Part shown: positions 52,590 to 62,494 of the stretch, piece after piece
How the letters are laid out: every line of letters begins with the position of its first letter
How positions within the stretch are numbered: the stretch's first letter is position 1
Source: Polyangia bacterium
Lineage (GTDB): Bacteria; Myxococcota_A; Polyangia; Nannocystales; Nannocystaceae
Direction: 5' to 3'
DNA length: 64,000 bases
NCBI GenBank assembly: GCA_030424595.1
Contig: JAUHWG010000030.1
Coordinates: 1-64,000 of the forward strand
Program-made: the position numbers and the translations under genes
The notes under the pieces: model-generated
What the model saw: the letters and a program-made list of their open reading frames with translations, nothing else
Databases searched by the model: none
What the model was told of the DNA's origin: nothing

Positions 52590-55322
52590 ATGGACCTCGC
52601 CCGCTTCCTCTCTGATGCGTCGGAGCTCCCGCTTCAGCTCCCCGAAGGCCTGCCGATCCGCGCCCGGGTCGTTCGCGCACGCGAGCCCCTGATCCGCGCC
52701 GGGGAGGCGAGCGACCACGCCTACGTCGTCTACAGAGGGCTCTTCGAGGCGCGCCCGGAGGGGCCGGAGGGGCACCGCCTCTCGTGGATGTCGCGGGGCG
52801 CGTGGATCGGCGAGCTCGGCGTTCTCATGGGCTCGCCGCGGACCGCCTCCGTCTACGCGTGGCGCGACAGCGTGGTCCTCGAGTTCGGCGCTGACGAGAC
52901 GCGCGCGCTCCTGACGGGCGACGCCCGGAGCCTCGCCGCGCTCACGCGGCACCTCATGAAGCGAGGGGAGCGCAGCGTCGATCCGCGGCCGCGCCCCTTC
53001 GTTCTCGGGATCATCGCCGCCGACGGCGACGCAGCGCTCGTCCGTGAGGCGGTCGCGCGGGTCCCGAACGCGGCCCTCGTCGACGGCGAAGGCTGGGGCG
53101 ACGACGACATCGCGGCGATCGAGCGCGTCGAGGCCCGCGGCGCCGACGCTCATGTGCTGTTCATGCTCGCCGCGCCGGAGGACGATGCCTGGACGCGGAT
53201 GGTCGTCCGCGCGGTCGATCGCGTCGTCGTCATCGCGATCGATCCCCCTGGCGACGGGGCCCCCGGCGCGGGCGATCGACTGGCGCAGATCGAGGGGGCG
53301 TTCGGGCTGCCCGAGGGCGCCCGCGGCTACGACGTGCTCGCGCACCCCGCTCATCGGCTCACGGTGGACGGCGCGGGAGAGCGGGAGGGCGTCGGTCAGC
53401 GCGCCCGCCAGACGCTCACGCTGCGACCTGGATCGGTCGACGACCTCGCCGACTACCTCCACCTCGTGGTCGTCGAGCACGCGACGCCCGGCGACCTGCG
53501 GAGGTTCGAGCTCTTCCGCGGGCTCGACGACTCGGCGCTGACCCAGGCGCAGGAGGGCATCGAGTGGCGGATGGTCGCGCGCGGCGAGCCGCTGATCCGC
53601 GCGGGGGAGGCGTCCGACGGCCTCTACCTGATCCAATTCGGCCGTCTCCAGGCGAGCGTCACCTCGGCGAGCGGCGAGCGCGTGACGCTCTCGGAGAGCG
53701 GCGCGTACGAGGTCGTCGGCGACACGGGGCTCATCCTCGAGAGCCCGCGGACCGCCGATGTCCACGCCAAGCGCGACAGTCGGGTCGGCTTCCTCTCCGC
53801 GGCATCGTTTCAGCGCTTGCAGGCCGGCATCCCGGAGCTCGGGCGCAACGCTGCGCGCATCGCCTCGCGACGGACGCTGGTGCCGAGCGACGCGCTGACG
53901 AAGCCCGCGCCCGCGAACATCATGTTCCTGAGCCTCGATCCCTGCGAGCGCAGCGCGGCGCCGGCCCGCGCGCTCGAGGGCTTCCTCCGCGACGAGCTCG
54001 GGCGCTCAGCGATGCTCCTGACCCGCGCGGTCGTCGAGCGCCACCTCGGCCCCGGCGCGGTGGATCGCGGGCCCAGCGAGCCCGGCTACCGCCAGCTCCT
54101 CGCCTGGCTCCACCGCGTGTCGATGGACCACGAGGTGGTGATCTACGCCAGCGACGCAGCCGACCCCGGGTGGGCCCGCTGCTGCGTTCGCCAGGCCGAC
54201 CGCCTCGTGCTCGTCGCCGCGGCGGAGCGCAACCCGGGGCTGCGCCGGCTCGAGCGTGAGCTCGCCGTCGGCGACACGCCGGTCGATCTCTTGCTCATGC
54301 AGCCCGCCGGGATCACGCGGGCCGCGGGCACCCGCCTGTGGCTGCGCGAGCGCGACTGCGAGTTCGTCCACCACGTCCGCGAAGGTGCGCCGGGGGACCT
54401 CGCCGCGGCCGCGCGTCGAATCATGACGCGGGCCAACGGGATCGCCTTCGCGGGCGCGGTCACCCGCGCGGCCGCGCACTGCGGGGTCGCCCGCGCCTTC
54501 GAGTCCCTCTCGATCCCGCTCGACATCGTCTCGGGCACGAGCTCGGGCTCGGTGATCGCCGGCGGCCTGGCGGCGGGGATCGACACGCGAGAGCTGCGCG
54601 AGATCATCGCCGACCTTACGCTGCGGGCGAGGATCCGCGTTCATGAGCTCCACCCGCCGATCACCGCCCTGACGAGCGGCAAGAAGATGGACGAGGTCTA
54701 TCAGGGCATCTTCGGCGACGTCGATCTCGAGGACCTGCTGATCCCGTGCCGCCTCAGCTCGCTCGACCTCCTCACCCACGAGCTCCTCTACCTCGACCGC
54801 GGCCCGCTGTGGCGAGCCGCCCGCGCGAGCTGCTCGCTGCCGGTCCTCTACCCGCCGGTGACGGTCGACGGCCGCGTCCTCGTGGACGGCGGGATCGTCT
54901 CATATATCCCGGTCAACGCGATCCTGCCGAGCTGCCACCATGGCCTCGCGGTCATGTCAGACATTGGCGACCCGACCCCCTGGGAGGTGCTGCGCGAGGC
55001 CGAGCCCTACGGCACCCAGATGTCGGGCTGGTCGCACCTCGTCGATCGGCTCGTGCCCTGGCGAACGCCGAAGCCGCGGCCGAAGATCGAGGACATTCTC
55101 TTCCTCTCCATGATCACCTCGAACTCCATCGCCGAGGATCGCCTCGAGGTCGCGACCAAGCACCCCGCGGTGTGCCACGTCTACCAGCCGTTGCCCGGCT
55201 ACGGGCTCTTCGACGTGACGCCGCCCGTCGCCCGCGACTTCGAGGAGAGGACCTACCGCCGCGCCTGCGCCGATCTCACGGCGTGGCTCGAGCGGCGGTC
55301 GTCCGCCTCGGGCGAATCGTGA
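52590..55322 (+). CDS. NTE-like patatin phospholipase with two cNMP-binding domains and degenerate oxyanion loop
   Basis: The 910-residue protein from ATG 52590 has a first cNMP domain (about 30-135), a region of about 200 residues with Rossmann-like strands (VLGIIAADGDAALVREAV), a second cNMP domain (about 310-430), a second such linker, and a C-terminal patatin domain. The catalytic Ser lies in GTSSG (S651) and the Asp in VDGG (D766). The oxyanion-hole motif, normally GGGxRG, reads IAFAGAVTRAAAHCGV, with the glycine run lost. The layout is that of neuropathy target esterases, which hydrolyse lysophospholipids. Activity is uncertain because of the altered loop. It closes the four-gene run. 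Confidence 0.9.
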   Translation: MDLARFLSDASELPLQLPEGLPIRARVVRAREPLIRAGEASDHAYVVYRGLFEARPEGPEGHRLSWMSRGAWIGELGVLMGSPRTASVYAWRDSVVLEFGADETRALLTGDARSLAALTRHLMKRGERSVDPRPRPFVLGIIAADGDAALVREAVARVPNAALVDGEGWGDDDIAAIERVEARGADAHVLFMLAAPEDDAWTRMVVRAVDRVVVIAIDPPGDGAPGAGDRLAQIEGAFGLPEGARGYDVLAHPAHRLTVDGAGEREGVGQRARQTLTLRPGSVDDLADYLHLVVVEHATPGDLRRFELFRGLDDSALTQAQEGIEWRMVARGEPLIRAGEASDGLYLIQFGRLQASVTSASGERVTLSESGAYEVVGDTGLILESPRTADVHAKRDSRVGFLSAASFQRLQAGIPELGRNAARIASRRTLVPSDALTKPAPANIMFLSLDPCERSAAPARALEGFLRDELGRSAMLLTRAVVERHLGPGAVDRGPSEPGYRQLLAWLHRVSMDHEVVIYASDAADPGWARCCVRQADRLVLVAAAERNPGLRRLERELAVGDTPVDLLLMQPAGITRAAGTRLWLRERDCEFVHHVREGAPGDLAAAARRIMTRANGIAFAGAVTRAAAHCGVARAFESLSIPLDIVSGTSSGSVIAGGLAAGIDTRELREIIADLTLRARIRVHELHPPITALTSGKKMDEVYQGIFGDVDLEDLLIPCRLSSLDLLTHELLYLDRGPLWRAARASCSLPVLYPPVTVDGRVLVDGGIVSYIPVNAILPSCHHGLAVMSDIGDPTPWEVLREAEPYGTQMSGWSHLVDRLVPWRTPKPRPKIEDILFLSMITSNSIAEDRLEVATKHPAVCHVYQPLPGYGLFDVTPPVARDFEERTYRRACADLTAWLERRSSASGES

Positions 55323-55900
55323 GCGTCGCTTTCGTCGCGTCGCTCGCCGTGCGTCGCCCCTCCCGGGTCCGCCCGAAGCTCGCGGTGTTCTGACGACTGA
55401 AGCGGCGGCTGAGCGGATGCTGTTCTTTTGATAGGGCGGAGCTTGCCAAGGTTGAGGGGCGCGGATGCGACTCTGATCGCGCGGAACCTGCCTGTCCGGC
55501 CCGCGCCTCAGCGTCCTGAAATTTCAGGACCCCCCGTGATGCTCGCCCGACCGCAAGCACCACCGGCCAAAAACTAGAAATGCGATCGGTCGTTTCCAAG
55601 ACACCGCGAATGTGCACCTCCTCGACGATCTCCTCTACCGACAGCTCAAGGGCGGGGAGAGCACATGGCCACCATCGTCGGTGGCGATGGTCTCGGCTCG
55701 ATCCTGCTCCACGGTGAGCTTGGCGACCTCAGCCTCGGAACCTTCCTCGAGCGGTGCTCGCGGTCTTGATCTCCTGGTATCGGTCGAGCCTGCCCTTGCG
55801 ACCCTTGGTGTCCTCGTCGGTCCAGCTCGCCCGCCGCGGCCTCGAGAAGGACGCACCCGTAGGCTGAACCCACCACCCGCAGGGCGCCTGAGCGCCAGGC
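55323..55900 (-). pseudogene. intergenic region with a decayed minus-strand gene
   Basis: Most of this 578-bp gap has no credible gene. Between about 55610 and 55840 two overlapping minus-strand frames read as parts of one protein: WTDEDTKGRKGRLDRYQEIK in one, then EEGSEAEVAKLTVEQDRAET and IATDDGGHVLSPP in the next. They appear joined by a frameshift. I do not recognise the family. It lies directly downstream of the zinc-ribbon gene. Confidence 0.3.
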
Positions 55901-56386
55901 TCACCCGGGCTCGTCGAAGTCAGCGGGCAGCCTCCCGCTGACGATCGCCTCGATGCGATCGTTGAGCGACATGAACATAAGGTGTTCATCCGTGAGCGCC
56001 GCGAACATGCTCCGGAGCACGGGCACGAACTGCGCCCGACTGATGTGATGCTGCACCCTCGTGACCGGGGCCAGGGTCTCGGGCGAGAGCTCGATCGACT
56101 GAACCCCGGTGATCTTCCCCTCGTCAACGTCGAGGCGCGCGATGTTGCACGCCCCACACTCCCGACAGTACCAAATCTCCAGAGCGGAGATGTGCCCGGG
56201 TTCGAGGTCATCTCCACGCTCGAGCGAGAGATACACATCGTCGGGCAGCGAGTGCGCTTGGACCTCGACCGCGTCTCCGACTCGATAGGCACGCCCTTCC
56301 CCATCGAACAGATGGGTCTGGAGGCTGCAGTCGTCCTCGAGCTTGCAGCTTGGGCAGGTGAAGACCGCTGGAATGAAGTCGTGCAT
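55901..56386 (-). CDS. hypothetical zinc-ribbon protein
   Basis: The 161-residue protein starts MHDFIPAVFTCPSCKLED and contains a second cysteine cluster, YCRECGACN, at about residue 75-83. CPSC plus CREC/CGAC could hold one zinc. The rest is acidic and mixed alpha/beta, with no recognised domain. No signal peptide. It sits between transposon and gene debris on both sides, so it may be part of an unstable spot, but its codon use is normal. Function unknown. Confidence 0.6.
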   Translation of the reverse strand: MHDFIPAVFTCPSCKLEDDCSLQTHLFDGEGRAYRVGDAVEVQAHSLPDDVYLSLERGDDLEPGHISALEIWYCRECGACNIARLDVDEGKITGVQSIELSPETLAPVTRVQHHISRAQFVPVLRSMFAALTDEHLMFMSLNDRIEAIVSGRLPADFDEPG

Positions 56387-56409
56387 GATGAACCCGAACG
56401 CCGGTGAGT

Positions 56410-56740
56410 TTAGGATAGTTGTCGCGATTTTGGTTTCAGAGTCCGCTCGCTGGCGTCGACGCCGACGCCGAGACCTTCCGGCCTTTGCGCTCCGGGTTCA
56501 GGCAGACGATCCGATGGGGTTTCCAGGCCCGACACTTTCGCCATCGTTCGGTAATAGCTCGACTCCGAGGCCACGTACTCCCCTTGATCCGCCAGCAATG
56601 GCACGATCTGCTTCGAGTACGACGTCGAAGCTACCCACGCCCATGCTGTCCAGGATACCTTTGTACTGAGTCGCGACGAGCATCGTATTGCACTCCAGCG
56701 AATTATCGCGCGCTGTCCTCGTGAAGATGGAATCCACTGC
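56410..56740 (-). pseudogene. IS3-family-like transposase (OrfB) fragment
   Basis: A minus-strand frame contains IVPLLADQGEYVASESSYYR followed by TMAKVSGLE, which resembles the segment of IS3-type OrfB transposases just before the integrase core (the LxxxGxYxASxSSxYRxL pattern). No DDE catalytic core is present downstream, and the frame upstream is disturbed. It is an isolated remnant. The gap from 56387 to 56801 holds nothing else that I can support. Confidence 0.5.
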
Positions 56741-56801
56741 CGCAGCTGCCCCCTATCGCTCGAAGAAAGAGCCGCGCTCGCCTGCGACAAAGGCCTCCGC
56801 C

Positions 56802-58382
56802 ATGACCGCCTTGCTATACTCCACGTCCCTCACCCCTGTGGATCCCGCGCGGACCTGCGTGAGCCCGCTGCCGATCCCGTTCGCGACTTGGCGCGGGGAG
56901 CCGCTGCTCACGTCGGTCGTGGTTTCGACGGGCGAGGACGTGGAGGTCGTGCCCGCTCCAGACTTTAAGACCGTGCTCTCGGCTTGGCACGGAGAGGCCG
57001 AGCGAAGCGGGCGGTCGTTCGCTGTGACGGGCTCGCATCGCGAGCTCGTCGGAGCCCTCGACGCCCTCTTCGACCGCTGGGGACCGCCGGTGGGGCTGAG
57101 CACCCGGCTGCGGGACGCTTCGGGCCTCGTCCGCCTCGATCTGCGGGTGGTCGACGGGCGCCCGGTGAGCAGGTACGCGCCTCCAGACGCCGAAACTTCG
57201 CTCGCCGCCGCGACCGCGGATGTCTGGCTCGTCTTCGGCGTCGCTGACATCGGGCCCTTCACACGGCACATCGCCGGACCCCCCGAGCTCTCGACCCTGC
57301 CCGAGCTCCTGACCCGCTGCGCCGCGCTGGTGACGGTCCATCGGGCGTTGGCGGAGCCCGTTCTCCAAGTCGATGTCGCCGACCCGTCCGTGTCAGCGGT
57401 CGCGAACGCGCTCCGCACGATCGCCGAGCCGGCTCGGCTCGAGGACTGGTATGCGGAGCGCTGGAGGGTCGAGACGCAACCGCGGCGGAGCACGGTCATC
57501 GACGCGAAGATCCTGCACCTTCGGGGCGAGGGGACGCTGGACCATCTGGCCTGCGCCGCGGCCGATACGGTCGAGATCGTCGGCCCCTCGGGTCGTCACT
57601 GGATCGACGTCGAGGCGCTCCAGAGGCTCCCGAACCTCCGGTCGTTGACGGCACGCCACGGGGTCGTCTGGTCCCTCGACGGCCTCGACCAGGTCGAGCA
57701 TCTCTGCTTACCGACCCCCCCTCTCGCCGCCGACGCGTCCCTGAGCAGGCTCCGCCGGCTGAGGCGGTTGGAGCTGGACTTCGCGACGCCGGCCGAGCTC
57801 GCCGAGCTGAGCGCGGCTCCTGCTCTGACATCGCTCGTCGTCTACGGGACGACGGAGCCGGACGCGGCCCTCAGCGCGATCGCCACGATCGCCACCCTCC
57901 AAGCGCTGGTCCTCGACCGTCTCCCACCGAACATCGATCCCCTCGCCGACCTCCCCGCGCTGCGCCGACTGCGTGTCCTTGGCGCTTCGTCTGCGCCGGT
58001 CGACCTGCGCCCGCTCACCGAGCGCCACACCTTGCGGCATCTCGCGCTCCCCCACGCCTCGATCCTCTCCCTCGCCCCGCTCGTCGATGTGCCGCTCGAG
58101 TCGCTCGAGCTGTGCGGCCTCGACCTCGACCTCTCAGCGCTCGCGGAGCTCCCTCGCCTACGCCACGTATGTCTCCGCCTCGCCACCCTCCCCGCAGAGC
58201 TGGCACGACGTCTCGTCGCCGTCGAAGCGCTCGAGCTCGAGGGGATCGATGACGTCGATCCCTCTATTTTCGCCGAGATGCCGGCGCTGCGCCGCCTCGA
58301 CTTGCGAGGTGTGACGCTCGCCGGAGCACTACCGCTGCTCCCGCATGTACAGGTCGTCCATGATGCGCATCGCCGCCGGTAG
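56802..58382 (+). CDS. leucine-rich repeat protein
   Basis: From ATG 56802 the protein is 526 residues; the frame is open from 56688. The N-terminal about 240 residues are unrecognised. From about 250 on, irregular leucine-rich repeats of 20-24 residues follow (LRSLTARHGVVWSLDGLDQVE, RRLRRLELDFATPAELAELS, LESLELCGLDLDLSALAEL, LRRLDLRGVTL). No signal peptide is evident, so it is probably cytoplasmic. LRR domains bind proteins; the partner is unknown. The gene converges on the SulP transporter gene 96 bp away. Confidence 0.75.
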   Translation: MTALLYSTSLTPVDPARTCVSPLPIPFATWRGEPLLTSVVVSTGEDVEVVPAPDFKTVLSAWHGEAERSGRSFAVTGSHRELVGALDALFDRWGPPVGLSTRLRDASGLVRLDLRVVDGRPVSRYAPPDAETSLAAATADVWLVFGVADIGPFTRHIAGPPELSTLPELLTRCAALVTVHRALAEPVLQVDVADPSVSAVANALRTIAEPARLEDWYAERWRVETQPRRSTVIDAKILHLRGEGTLDHLACAAADTVEIVGPSGRHWIDVEALQRLPNLRSLTARHGVVWSLDGLDQVEHLCLPTPPLAADASLSRLRRLRRLELDFATPAELAELSAAPALTSLVVYGTTEPDAALSAIATIATLQALVLDRLPPNIDPLADLPALRRLRVLGASSAPVDLRPLTERHTLRHLALPHASILSLAPLVDVPLESLELCGLDLDLSALAELPRLRHVCLRLATLPAELARRLVAVEALELEGIDDVDPSIFAEMPALRRLDLRGVTLAGALPLLPHVQVVHDAHRRR

Positions 58383-58478
58383 CGGCCCAAAGATGTTTGA
58401 CTTCGCACTCATGAACCTCGCCCGCGACGGGGGTTGTTCCCGATCGGATATGCATCGCCAGGCGTGCGGTTAGCGTCG

Positions 58479-61028
58479 CTAGCGACCCGTCGGGCGCGCG
58501 TGAGTGTCCTGTACGAGGCGCTCGGCGAGTCCCCGTGAGAAGCGCCGGTGAAGCGACGCCGCGACCGACGGGCTCCTCTCCTCGATCTGACGCAGCGCCG
58601 CGCGGTCCAGGCGGCGGGCGACGACCTCGGTGCGGGCGACCACGGTCGCGGTCGCGGCCGACTGTGTGTAGTAGCTGATCTCACCGAGGATGTCCCCGGG
58701 CCCGATAGCGCGCAGCCTCGCGCTCGACCCTGCGATGACCACGTCGAGGCGACCGGACTCGACCAGGTACATACAAGGGAGGAACTCTCCTTCGCGGATG
58801 AGGGTCGTGCCTGAAGCCACCCGGTGCTCCACAAGCTCGGCCGCGAGCGCGTCGAACGCGGCGAAGTCACCGTCGGACGTGGTCGCCGACCTTCGCGTCG
58901 CCATGAGTCGATGGAAGATCAACGCGACCTGTGGGCTCTCGGCCTCGAGGCGGCGCAGGGCCTCTGCGTTGAGGACGTAGAGAGCGCAGTCCTCCCGCGC
59001 GACGGCCGTGTATACGCTCTCGATCGGGCGCATCGAAGGGCCAGCGCCCAGGAAGCCTCCTGCGCCGACCTCAACGCCCCGCGCCTCCTCCCCGTCGAGC
59101 AGGGAGAGAGCGCCGCGCCGTACAAAGTACGCGTGACGGAGTCGTTCGCCGCGCGCGAAGAGCTGACTCCCCGGCGTGAGCGTCATCTCCTCAACCCCCG
59201 CGAGCGATGCGAGCGCCCGCGCGCCCGGTACGTCGTCCCGCTGGATCGTCAGGACGCGCTCCTCGGCGCGCTCCAGCGCCCGATCGAGGTCAGGGATGAG
59301 CGACGCTCGCGGAGCGTCCAGGACCCCGACACGCCGCAGCCCGCGCTCCATCTCGGGGTTGAGGCCACACAGCGAGAGATCGATCCCGGCCCGCTCGGCG
59401 AGCGTCGCGATCTTCCCGCAGGACGCGGCGCTCGAGACGTCCATGCCCGAGACGCTGTGGAAGTCCAGGATGAGGGACTGCGGGGGCGACACCGCGACCG
59501 ACGCCTCGATCGTCTGGACTAGCCGCTCACAGGTCCCAAAGAACATGTAGCCGCGAAGCTCGAAGATCTGCGTCAGGTCGCCGGCCTCGAGCAAGACGAG
59601 GCGATCGTGATCGTCCCGCGGGGCGCTGCTGGTCCGCTCCCGGCCGGTCCATGCGCGCGCGATGATGTCTACGCGGCTGTACTCGTAGAGGAACAGGCCG
59701 ACCGCGGCCAGGAGCCCGGTGAGCAACGCCGCCCCGAAGCCGCTCGCGGCTTGCACGAGCACGATGAGCGCAGCTACGGCGTACTCACGGCGGGACATCT
59801 TCCGCCCCTCCGTGACCAAGGCCGACAGCAGCATGGAGATCCCGATGTAGGCGAGGACCCCCGCGACGAGCGGGACGGGCAACCACGCGAGCAGAGAAGA
59901 GCCGCCGAAGAACGCGAGCGCCACCACCGAGATGTACCCGACGAAGGCTCGCGCCGTCGTCCCGCCGAGGCGGTCAATGATCACCGACATGCTGATCGAG
60001 ATGTGCGCCGGGAAGCCGCCGAGAGGTGCGACGATCATCGAGCAGACCCCGGCCCACTCCATGTCGCGCTCGGCCGAGAGCCGGAGCTTGGTGTGGACCT
60101 CGATCGCGCTGAGCATCAGCGTCGCCTTGATCGCGGTCAGGGCGGCGAGCGACGCGAGCTCCGCAGGAGCGGCCAGCAGCGCTCGCCAATCGAGGCGCTC
60201 GAGGTCGTGTACGTCGGGCAACGGGAGCCGCTGGCCGCCCGTATCCGGGACGCGCAGCAATCCGCCGCTCTCTGCCAGCTCAGAGAGCGAGTGCCCCTCG
60301 ACCAGCCGCCAGATGTGGAAGCCAGCGACGAAGAGCACGAGCATGGTAGGCAGGGCCGCGCCGCGGGCTCGCGGGCTCACCAGCGGCGGCACGATCAAGA
60401 GCGCGAGCGCGAGCGCGAGGGCCAGGGATATGAATAGGGTCTGGTCGCTCGAGAGCGCAGACCACTCCCAGAGCTCGGCCACGGTGACGCCCAGCACGCG
60501 GGGTAGCCCCGCTACGAACATCCAGCCGACGACTCCGGTCATCCCGATCAAGATCGGGTACGGGACGTACCGCGAGATCGAGACCAGCCGAAAGCGACCG
60601 AGCGCGTACATGAACGCGCCCGTGATGAAGGACGAGAAGATCAACGCGCCGAGCCCGTTCACATAGATCACCTCCGGGGGCGCGTCCGCGGGCAGCTCTG
60701 CGACGGCCGCGGCCACCACGATGGCGACGATCGGGGCCACGGGGTTCGGGGTCAGGACCAGCGTGGGGATGCGGTACAGCGCGAGCCCGAGCGAGGAGAC
60801 CAACAGCGCGGAGAAGAGCGCGAGGGCGATCCCCTCTGCGAGGAAGGGTCGCATCACGCCGGAGAAGACGAGGGAGGAGAAGCTCACCGTGGCGGTGACG
60901 GCCACGATCGCGGCCGTCGCTCCGGAGATCAGGTCGAGCGCGAGCGAGCCGCGCGCATGCTCGCCAGGCGCGAGCGCGTCCTCTCCTCGTGTCATGGTCA
61001 CCACGTGTTGATCCGGCGGCCCGGCCAA
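58479..61028 (-). CDS. SulP/SLC26 transporter fused to STAS and two cNMP-binding domains
   Basis: The 849-residue protein begins with about 470 residues of SulP membrane core (GATAAIVAVTATVSFSSLVF, TGVVGWMFVAGLPRVLGV, CSMIVAPLGGFPAHISISMS), then a STAS domain (about 490-590, SLILDFHSVSGMDVSSAASC), a first cNMP domain (about 610-715, SQLFARGERLRHAYFVRRG) and a second (about 735-845, TLIREGEFLPCMYLVESG, GPGDILGEISYY). SulP proteins carry sulfate, bicarbonate or other anions. The double cNMP tail implies gating by cyclic nucleotides. It starts 13 bp after the formyltransferase gene on the same strand. MTRGED at 60995 is an alternative start. Confidence 0.92.
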   Translation of the reverse strand: MAGPPDQHVVTMTRGEDALAPGEHARGSLALDLISGATAAIVAVTATVSFSSLVFSGVMRPFLAEGIALALFSALLVSSLGLALYRIPTLVLTPNPVAPIVAIVVAAAVAELPADAPPEVIYVNGLGALIFSSFITGAFMYALGRFRLVSISRYVPYPILIGMTGVVGWMFVAGLPRVLGVTVAELWEWSALSSDQTLFISLALALALALLIVPPLVSPRARGAALPTMLVLFVAGFHIWRLVEGHSLSELAESGGLLRVPDTGGQRLPLPDVHDLERLDWRALLAAPAELASLAALTAIKATLMLSAIEVHTKLRLSAERDMEWAGVCSMIVAPLGGFPAHISISMSVIIDRLGGTTARAFVGYISVVALAFFGGSSLLAWLPVPLVAGVLAYIGISMLLSALVTEGRKMSRREYAVAALIVLVQAASGFGAALLTGLLAAVGLFLYEYSRVDIIARAWTGRERTSSAPRDDHDRLVLLEAGDLTQIFELRGYMFFGTCERLVQTIEASVAVSPPQSLILDFHSVSGMDVSSAASCGKIATLAERAGIDLSLCGLNPEMERGLRRVGVLDAPRASLIPDLDRALERAEERVLTIQRDDVPGARALASLAGVEEMTLTPGSQLFARGERLRHAYFVRRGALSLLDGEEARGVEVGAGGFLGAGPSMRPIESVYTAVAREDCALYVLNAEALRRLEAESPQVALIFHRLMATRRSATTSDGDFAAFDALAAELVEHRVASGTTLIREGEFLPCMYLVESGRLDVVIAGSSARLRAIGPGDILGEISYYTQSAATATVVARTEVVARRLDRAALRQIEERSPSVAASLHRRFSRGLAERLVQDTHARPTGR

Positions 61029-61041
61029 AGCTCGTCGACGC

Positions 61042-61857
61042 CTACTCCGCCGCTTGATCGCGCGTAGTCGCGAAGTCCAGCTCGTGGATCACGGCGCGTC
61101 GGCGGACGATCTCCCGGGCGAGCGAGGACGCCATGCGCCCGCCCTCTGGGCCGAGCGCGCCGAGCATGTCGATCATCGCGAGGTACTCGCCGCGCCCGTC
61201 GATGATGCGCGTGTGCCCGCCGACGCCCACCACCGGACCGGTGTCGAAGGTCTCGTCGATGAGGTGACAGGAGGTCGGGACCATGCTCCTGCCAGCAGCC
61301 ATCGCGCTCTCTAGCGGCGCGACGCCGCGAAACTCACCGTTCGCCAAGTTGGATGGGTGGAAATTGTACGTCCCGAAACGCGGGTAGTTGAAGACGTGGG
61401 CCGGGATCAACTGACCGAGCACGTAGACGATAATGAGATCGGGGTCCCAGTCGCGCAGGATGGACGTGAAGACCGTCGACTTGACGCTCCCGGTGAACAC
61501 TGGAACACCCGAGTCGAGAGCGAGCGACTCGAGCGAAGTCTGGCAGTCGCGCTGCTGCTCTCCCGAGAGGTGCCGCCAGATCCGGCGCCGCTTGCCGATC
61601 CGCGCCCGCGGATCGATCACGTCGTCGGTGACGAGACCCTGCACCGTGACGCCGGGAGTGCTCAACACATCCCTGAACACGCGAGGGGCCAGGGGACAGC
61701 TCGTGAACAGGACTGTTCGTATGTGATCGCGCGGAGCCGCGATGGGAGGCTCAGGCGGATGGTAGTGACCCCATGGGGAGTCCCAGGACTCCGTGAACTT
61801 CGCCGGATACTGCCGATCCCTGTCGGGTGTCTCCGTTCGTGAACGCCGCTTGTACAT
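61042..61857 (-). CDS. formyltransferase-family protein (Fmt/PurN-like)
   Basis: From ATG 61857, preceded by GGAAAGGA at a good distance, the protein is 271 residues. It has IRTVLFTSCPLAPRVFRDVL at the start of the Rossmann part, and the catalytic signature NFHPSNLANGEFRG with SMVPTSCHLIDETFDTGPVV, giving the Asn-His-Asp triad of 10-formyl-THF-dependent enzymes. The C-terminal tRNA-binding domain of Fmt is absent, so a sugar or small-molecule acceptor is more likely. It forms a two-gene unit with the SulP fusion transporter. Confidence 0.82.
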   Translation of the reverse strand: MYKRRSRTETPDRDRQYPAKFTESWDSPWGHYHPPEPPIAAPRDHIRTVLFTSCPLAPRVFRDVLSTPGVTVQGLVTDDVIDPRARIGKRRRIWRHLSGEQQRDCQTSLESLALDSGVPVFTGSVKSTVFTSILRDWDPDLIIVYVLGQLIPAHVFNYPRFGTYNFHPSNLANGEFRGVAPLESAMAAGRSMVPTSCHLIDETFDTGPVVGVGGHTRIIDGRGEYLAMIDMLGALGPEGGRMASSLAREIVRRRAVIHELDFATTRDQAAE

Positions 61858-62494
61858 GCCGTAATCCTTTCCGCGGTGGAGTTGGCTCGAGAGGCCCGAC
61901 GCATCGACTCGATGCCGGCGCACGCGGTCTCCCGTGACCGGACGACGCGTGTTCTCTCGGCTCGGCAAGGGCGGATCGAGGAGCGCTCAGCCAAGCTTCG
62001 GCTCTGCTCGCGTGATCGTGCGAGCAGACCCAGACGCGCTCGTCCCAGGGGGGGCGCGCGACAGGGGAGGGTCGAACTCTCCGACCGGTCATCGACAAAG
62101 CCTAGCTCTGAACCCACTCGCGCGACAACGACGAAATTGATGGCCCCTGCCGACCCCCGCACGGATGACCGCCATCCTCGGCCGCGTCCACGAGGTCCTG
62201 GCCGTCGCTGGTCACGACGCCGACGACCGCGACCTCGACCCCGCGCACAAGCCGAGGCCCTTGCATGTGAAGGGGACGAGCATCTCGCAGGGAACTGAAC
62301 TCTGTTCACCTCGAGCGATGAGCGTTGTCTCGGACATGTCCCATACCCTTCGGTCGCGAGGTGTCCTGACAGAGCTCCGACATGGGCGATGAAAGCCGCG
62401 CTCGGACGATGGCTTTGGGTCCTATCCCGCTGAGATTCTTCTATATCGTCGATCTCACGCGAAGGCGGCGCGCTCCTTGCTCTGAGCAAGGGCG
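61858..62494. other. intergenic region with a second IS91-like transposase fragment
   Basis: No complete gene is supported. At 62164-62250 a plus-strand frame reads MTAILGRVHEVLAVAGHDAD then DRDLDP, matching the first segment of the relic at 10756 with mostly third-position and conservative changes, which indicates that this is the coding strand. The remainder of the region has no protein-like frame. Confidence 0.5.
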
